From contig NC_090250.1 in assembly GCF_037325665.1 (NCBI RefSeq), forward strand, positions 22,697,416-22,761,415: DNA of 64,000 nt, read 5' to 3'. Source of the DNA: Littorina saxatilis (Eukaryota > Mollusca > Gastropoda > Littorinimorpha > Littorinidae). Both the position numbers and the translations under genes were made by a program. A model generated the notes under the pieces. That model was not told the DNA's origin and searched no databases. It saw only the letters and a program-made list of their open reading frames with translations. Shown piece after piece: positions 57,801 through 64,000 of this stretch. Position 1 is the first letter of the stretch. Each line of letters starts with the position of its first letter.

Positions 57801-58445
57801 CGTTTAATCTGTTTAAAATCACCAGCGTGGCGATCATGATTTCCTTACTTGTAATCAACAGATAGATCTAGATCTATCAGCATCACAATCCAGCTTGATG
57901 AGCTATTGCAAGATTACTCTGCATTTCAGCGCTTCATCCGATGAATAACAGACCCCAGGGGAGAATTAAACAGTAAAATGATGTGACATTGGTGAATGGA
58001 TGCGTATTCTTGAAAACTTACCTTCAGAAACGTTGTTTTCGCTCAAATCAAAACACGCAATGTTGCGGAGGCCGCCATCTGTAATTTTCATGCTGCGGAT
58101 ATATAAAATTCTAAAAACGATCAAATTAAATACCAGAACACAAAAATACCCATAAGAGTATTTATGTCATGCATGTGTTATCAGCAGACAACTTCTGGTG
58201 CATGGTAAACCATTGAATTTTACATTTGCTGAGTTGGGAATATTTACTGCTGAGCGCTTTTGGTACGAATTTCGTCTGCTGTAAATGCAGCCTTTTATTC
58301 CCTATCAAAGACCAAAAAAACGATTTCTGAAGTGGCTCTGTATCTGAAATCCCTTAAATAATTATAAGGAACAATACCACAAAGTATGATGTTTGTTGCA
58401 AGATGTGAATGATTTATGAGTGCGTCTGCAACATACGAGCCCCAC
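54819..58445 (-). mobile_element. DNA transposon, 3,627 bp, copy A (TA-flanked)
   Basis: Ends GTGGGGCTCCTATGTTGCA and, inverted, GTGGGGCTCGTATGTTGCA, followed by shared subterminal words (GCAACAAACA, GATACAGAGCCA). TA lies on both sides. Decayed coding sequence on the minus strand (about 56942 down to 56113) includes LPILHSLTGCDTMSFFNGIG. A one-base frameshift follows, then NQKAWEVWQAFEDVTQTFF and a Cys-rich end. I recall LTGCDTxSxF proteins as multicopy in marine invertebrates, but cannot name the superfamily. Copy B carries the same frameshift. Confidence 0.8.
56597..56942 (-). pseudogene. Transposon-encoded LTGCDT-type protein remnant, copy A
   Basis: Contains CEGYHRLISCTMDVEEARQS, then LHSLTGCDTMSFFNGIG. 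After a one-base shift the next part is in another frame (KAWEVWQAFEDVTQTFFRLS). Residues upstream of 56942 were not recognised, possibly because of introns. Confidence 0.55.
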
Positions 58446-58447
58446 TA

Positions 58448-61400
58448 GTGGGGCTCCTATGTTGCAAAATCATTCAAATCATGCAACAAACACCAAATTA
58501 AGCAAATATGAAGAGTTTTATGTGCTTAACAAAACCTGATACAGAGCCATCGCGAAAAATAAAAAATGGGTAGTTTTTAAACAATTTTTCAAAATGGCCG
58601 CCAGTGTAAACGGTTGGGTATGTTAGGCATATTTCACTTTATGTGATTAACAGCAAATTTGGCGTAAATGGACATTTGCTTTTGCTTAACAAAACCTGAT
58701 ACAGAGCCACCGTGAAAAAATTAAGAAATCAGTAGTTTTTTTTACAATTTTCAAAATGGCCGCCAATAAAAGGGTATTTAGGCATTTTTGATGCTACAAG
58801 ACATTCTCTTGCAATAGAAACTAACACAAACACATTTTTAAACAAAACAATACATGTATTGTTGGTGCAGAGAATGATTGGACGGTGTGGGTGGCAGGGT
58901 TGAAGAATTTGTGGATTACCTAAACTGTGCAAAAATAAATATATTGCACCAATTTTCATACCAAAACGAAAACATTCATTCCTGTGCTGTTATATTCAAT
59001 GTATGCTATTGAGGGCACTCAACTTGGCTAACTGGAACACTTTTAAGATAAAAGGTGGCCTTTACATGGGTTATTTGACCGCCGCCCAAATAAGGGTACC
59101 CCCAAAATAAAACTGATAAAAATGTAATGTATCAACTCAAAAGTCGACTAAAATTCATAATCGCTGTATTTCGAAAACGTTGTTTGTTCTCATGTGTTTA
59201 CACAACTAGCACATTCCGGCAAGTGTCTATACTCAAAAGAAACTTTGGCAGTACTTGAAACAACCATCTGTCATATATACATGCGAAGTCAAAAATATGT
59301 GGGATGTAAGTCAACAAACCTGTGGCAGTTTTTAAAATATTATTTCGTGAAGATTTGAAAGTGTACTCAAACGGTTGAACTACGCCTCGTGCGTAGACAC
59401 ACATTCCTGAAAGTTTCAACGCAACCCACTTGGTCATTGCTAAAATACATGGATTTTAGTTGACTTGGGTATCCCTCAAATTTGACACGTATAAACATCT
59501 CATCCGTGAGATCGACACATACATCAGTAGGTACAATGGCACAACACTAGAAATATGCAAGATGGCGAAATAAAACAACCTGTTCTGGATGGATAATCAA
59601 GTTGACTTTCTCTTCGTATACAACAGTGACCCAGTTGTGCCTCAGGAATTGTCGTCGGCTTTTTAAAAGGTACCCGAAGTTTTTGTCACATCTCTTTGTC
59701 ACGTCAAGGGTATCCTTATTTTGACGGCGTAAATGATGATGTTAAAAAAAAATGTGCCAGATAGCGAAGATGCGAGCCTTTAATGGCATAGACAGTTTGA
59801 ATAAAATGACACAGGAATAAAAGTTTGAGTTGGGGTATGAAAATGGGTGCAATAATATTTTTGCACAGTTTAGATGCTGACAGTTTTTACAGGCATGCAA
59901 GCACATTTGCAGAGAGCTGTGCTCTGCAGTCCTTCTTAGCAGCATTTGCAGCGTTTTGTTGTACAGCTCTTCTTGCAGGCACACCTCATGAGTTCTCGGC
60001 ACACGCTGGATACCTCTTGAAAGCTCGTCCAGAATGACTCCCACTTTCCAGCCTTGAACTGCCAGCCCACAGAGTTTGGAAGTCTAATAGGTAGATGGCT
60101 CTTCTCAATCTCATGTCCTGCAGCAGCACCTCACTTGTAAGGGGATTATGGTCAATTTGGCAGCTCTTTTTACTGAAGAGGTACCGTCTAGCACTGTTTA
60201 CACCCAGTACGTTGCTGGTTTTGTCCTACAAATGTACACCAAAAAGCTCTTGTGCTGCCCTGTCAGTGGTACTCAGCTTACAAAGAGGAGCAGACAACCT
60301 GAAGAAAGTTTGAGTGACGTCTTCAAATGCTTGCCATACTTCCCAAGCCTTCTGATTCCCCAATACCATTGAAGAACGACATAGTGTCACAGCCTGTAAG
60401 GCTATGCAAAATGGGCAGACAGGGTGACTTCTCTTGGCCAATGGCTTTGGCAATGTGGCGATACACTTCACGAGCAGAAAAAACCGCAACACAGCTGGAA
60501 TGAGAAGCAGACTGTCTGGCCTCCTCTACATCCATGGTGCAGGAAATCAGCCTGTGGTACCCTTCACACAAAAGATGAAAAGTGACATTTTTATTTGAAT
60601 GTATTTGAATAATGTTTACTATCTCAGAGAGTCGGTCAAAGCCGGGTTAGCAAGTCTTCACACAACAGACCAAAATGAAAGAAAATTGTATTTCATGAAT
60701 TCGTATAATTCTTACTGTTTCAGGTTAAAAAACAAACAAACACAGTTTCCAGTGACCCAACTGATTCTGGAATCTTTCTGACCGCTACATTTATTCGCTT
60801 CAAACAGTCGCTAACAGAATGTTGACCATAGTGAGGGTTCGTACGTTAAACCCATCAAATTCACAGAGGTCGCTTACAAATGATGTGCAAACATGTTCCA
60901 ATTAATACAAATAAAAAAATCTTACTGTTAAGATGTATTAGGTAACAAACCTTGATACAGTAGTACTAGTGAAATCGGCTCCCTTCTGTGGCACCGGAAT
61001 AAATGCAGAACGCTTGTTCCCAGGAACCGGCATGTGGTGTAACTCTTGTATATATCCTGTAAAAATAAAATTCACACCAATGCACGGTCAACTTAAAATA
61101 AGCAAAAGGATGAGAAACAAGCAACAAACCAAAATTGTAAAACTCAAAGAGCGGTACCTCTTCATTTTTCAAAACCACTTATCTCATTTGATTAGCATAC
61201 TGTATGCTTTTGTCTGTTACCTACCGTCTTGGAAAGTTTGATCACAACACTGTAAAGACATGGGGAGTGGAGTGTTTTTATCTCCAGCTGGTCATCCTAC
61301 TATCTGGCCTACCCTCACTCAGTTTTTGACTCTACCCCTCCCCACCTTATGGAAGTCCTTAACGTAGGCAGGACTAATCATTTATCATACCATGAACAAT

Positions 61401-62074
61401 CTCTTTCTCCTCGCCTTTTATTCAAAGTTCGTTTGATCTGTTTAAAATCACCAGCGTGGCGATCATGATTTCCTTACTTGTAATCAACAGATAGATCTAG
61501 ATCTATCAGCATCACAATCCAGCTTGATGAGCTATTGCAAGATTACTCTGCATTTCAGCGCTTCATCCGATGAATAACAGACCCCAGGGGAGAATTAAAC
61601 AGTAAAATGATGTGACATTGGTGAATGGATGCGTATTCTTGAAAACTTACCTTCAGAAACGTTGTTTTCGCTCAAATCAAAACACGCAATGTTGCGGAGG
61701 CCGCCATCTTAAATTTTCATGCTGCGGATATATAAAATTCTAAAAACGATCAAATTAAATACCAGAACACAAAAATACCCATAAGAGTATTTATGTCATG
61801 CATGTGTTATCAGCAGACAACTTCTGGTGCATGGTAAACCATTGAATTTTACATTTGCTGAGTTGGGAATATTTACTGCTGAGCGCTTTTGGTACGAATT
61901 TCGTCTGCTGTAAATGCAGCCTTTTATTCCCTATCAAAGACCAAAAAAACGATTTCTGAAGTGGCTCTGTATCTGAAATCCCTTAAATAATTATAAGGAA
62001 CAATACCACAAAGTATGATGTTTGTTGCAAGATGTGAATGATTTATGAGTGCGTCTGCAACATACGAGCCCCAC
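58448..62074 (-). mobile_element. DNA transposon, 3,627 bp, copy B (TA-flanked)
   Basis: Same length and orientation as copy A, offset by 3,629 bases. I noticed only about five differences (near 58612, 58966, 61435 and 61709-61711). The left TA (58446-58447) is also the right TA of copy A. The right TA is at 62075-62076. The host sequence outside the pair reads on as CCAACA-TA-ACAAGATG. Confidence 0.85.
60226..60571 (-). pseudogene. Transposon-encoded LTGCDT-type protein remnant, copy B
   Basis: Identical to the copy A remnant including its frameshift, so the damage predates the duplication. Confidence 0.55.
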
Positions 62075-62260
62075 TAACAAGATGTATGGTTCAGAGCTCT
62101 GGACAAATGATCCTCGAGGTAGAGCTCTACACACATGGTGCATGGATAACAGTTCTGCACACACGATGGATAAGAGCACTACACATTGATGAATGGATAT
62201 GATCCACACACACATAACGAGTTATTGACCACTTCTACACACATGTTGGATTTGTAAGTA

Positions 62261-62405
62261 GAGGTTACATGCCGAGTCTCAGTGATTATTAAAAATAATG
62301 GTCGAAGTTGGCGGATCATGAAAAATGCAAGCTTCAGCGAGCTTTTTCATGACCGCGAACTGAGACCATTATTTTTAATAATCACTGAGACGAGGTGTGT
62401 AACCT
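62261..62405. repeat. Long hairpin with nested inner hairpin
   Basis: Arms 62276-62303 and 62364-62391 are perfect complements over 28 bases (GTCTCAGTGATTATTAAAAA…). They extend outwards with mismatches through GAGGTTACA and TGTAACCTC. The loop holds TCATGAAAAATGCAAGC facing AGCTTTTTCATGA. The layout is like 39023-39169, but the sequence is unrelated. Confidence 0.8.
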
Positions 62406-62920
62406 CTTTATTCCTCCTTTCTTCAGTTATTCAAAGAAAACAGGAGTTTTTGTGCGAAAGTTTGATCGAATCCGAATCACTCAACCAGTCAACCTGCGCA
62501 GGCGATCGATTAATGCGCGGTTGTATAGTTCCGTGCAAATCGTTCCATTCTGTTAACACTTCTTGTCAGTTTCCCTGTTTTGGACTAAAATCAAGTACAC
62601 AGATATGCTGTTATTCTGCTGTGGCGGTAAAGGCAGATATTGTGTGTTCTGTTTATGTTTTAGTATCGCTTAGGATAATGTTCTTTCGTCAAATGGGACT
62701 AGCAGACGAACTTTTGCACCCGTGTTCCAACGCTAATTACTGTATGAAGTTCAGTTTTCTTGGGAAAATAGTGTATGAAACCGTTTTATGTTGTTTAAAT
62801 TGATGAGATGTGTGCATTTGGTTGCGTGTGATCTGTTTATAAAATGAAATATTGTTGACTGAAAACTGACCGTCGGATTATCCTTGGCACAAAGGGTCAA
62901 AAATAAAAAAATTAAGCCCT
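62406..62920. other. Unassigned stretch next to the hairpin
   Basis: An open frame of 173 codons covers 62282-62803, but it begins inside the hairpin and shows no domain. I treat it as part of an unknown repeat. Confidence 0.4.
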
Positions 62921-64000
62921 ACACATGGCAAATAAAAAGCAGATTTGCACGCATGATGATGTAGGGGGTATGTCACAGCATGCACGCGCAAGCCCCATGA
63001 AACATGATGTATAGGTAATATCTGGAAAGGATCCCTTCACACATGGTGTAGGGGGTGGGGGGGGTATGATGTAGGGGTGATATATCACTGTATACAGCAT
63101 GCACGCGCAAGCCCCATGAAATATGATGTATGGGTAGTATCTGGAAAGGATCTCTTCACACATGGTGTAGGGGGGGGGGGGGTATGATGTAGGGGTGATA
63201 TATCACTATATACAGCATGCACGCGCAAGCCCCATGAAACATGATGTATGGGTAATATCTGGAAAGGATCTCTTCACACATGGTGTAGGGGGGGTATGAT
63301 GTAGGGGTGATATATCACTGTATACAGCATGCACGCGCAAGCCCCATGACACATGTTGTATGGGTAATATCTGGAAAGGATCTCTTCACACATGGTGTAG
63401 GGGGGGGGGGGTATGATGTAGGGGTGATATATCACTGTATACAGCATGCACGCGCAAGCCCCATGACACATGATGTATGGGTAATATCTGGAAAGGATCT
63501 CTTCACACATAGTGTAGGGGGGGGGGGGGTATGATGTAGGGGTGATATATCACTGTATACAGCATGCACGCGTAAGCCCCATGACACATGATGTATGGGT
63601 AATATCTGGAAAGGATCTCTTCACACATGGTGTAGGGGGGGGGGTATGATGTAGGGGTGATATATCACTGTATACAGCATGCATGCGCAAGCCCCGACCA
63701 TGAAACATGCTGTATGGATAATGTCTGTAAAAGATCTCTGCACGCATGATGTGTGGGATATATCGCTGCATCAGTGCATGCAGCATGTAGGGCGACGTGC
63801 AAGCCCCCATGATGTATGGATAATATCTGGAAAGCATCTCTGCAAGTATGATGAAGGGGTTATGTCACTCGGTATGCAGCATTTACGTGCAAGCCCCAAT
63901 GAAACATGCTGTATGGGTAATGTCTGGAAAGCATCTCTGCAAGAATGATGCAGGGGTTATATATCGCAACATGTACGTACAAGCCTCCATGAAACCTGAT
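62921..64000. repeat. About 90-120-bp minisatellite, ten units, running off the window
   Basis: Units contain GCATGCACGCGCAAGCCCCA, TGGGTAATATCTGGAAAGGA and a variable G-run then TATGATGTAGGGGTGATATA. Units 2-7 are close to each other. The last three are shorter and diverged. The array is cut by the window end. Confidence 0.93.

Noticed and set aside
62282-62803. 173-codon open frame
   Set aside because: It starts inside a perfect hairpin, has no recognisable domain and is probably repeat sequence.

Overview
The window looks like animal nuclear DNA, most likely a mollusc and probably a gastropod. It has short exons with GT/AG introns, a low gene density, many TA/GT/CT microsatellites and poly-G tracts. 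It also has tRNA-headed SINEs and TIR elements whose sequences I associate from memory with marine snails. No rRNA gene, true tRNA gene, CRISPR array or bacterial-type operon is visible.

One protein-coding gene can be read with confidence. Eleven plus-strand exons between 19069 and 40244 join in frame through GT/AG junctions with consistent phases. They give at least 1,342 residues ending in a stop codon. The product is a PAS-domain protein with PAS-A, a linker, PAS-B, a very long Ser/Gly/Asn-rich exon with an (RG)n tract and a textbook AT-hook, a coiled-coil segment and an acidic LxxLL-type C terminus. PAS-B and the coiled coil resemble the CLOCK/NPAS2 branch of bHLH-PAS transcription factors, but the protein is divergent. 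Met-like or other bHLH-PAS families remain possible. The bHLH exon was not found in the 19 kb upstream, so it is either further upstream or absent.

Region by region: 1-19 kb is intergenic or 5' intronic DNA packed with inverted-repeat elements (3.4-4.15, 5.4-7.7 and 14.3-15.4 kb), SINEs, a LINE tail and one weak candidate first exon on the minus strand. 19-40 kb is the PAS gene, whose introns hold minisatellites, SINEs, several copies of one MITE family (starting TACAGTGGAACCCC) and a non-autonomous DIRS-type fossil (29.5-35.6 kb) inserted inside one MITE. Two exon boundaries have been tandemly duplicated into neighbouring introns. The acceptor of the long exon recurs upstream. The 3' end of the coiled-coil exon recurs five times downstream, as 21- or 30-nt open, phase-0, splice-flanked segments that could be micro-exons.

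40-54 kb is the possible 3' UTR and intergenic DNA, with SINEs that have clear target-site duplications, a small MITE and a foldback element with a 10-bp duplication (50.8-52.7 kb). 54-64 kb is a degenerate minisatellite tract carrying a LINE tail. Two 3,627-bp DNA transposons lie head to tail there, almost identical and sharing a single TA. A 10-copy array runs to the window edge.

The most unusual points are the micro-exon-like array, the AT-hook in a CLOCK-like protein, and the repeated pattern of TA-targeting elements lying back to back (6.8 kb and 58.4 kb).
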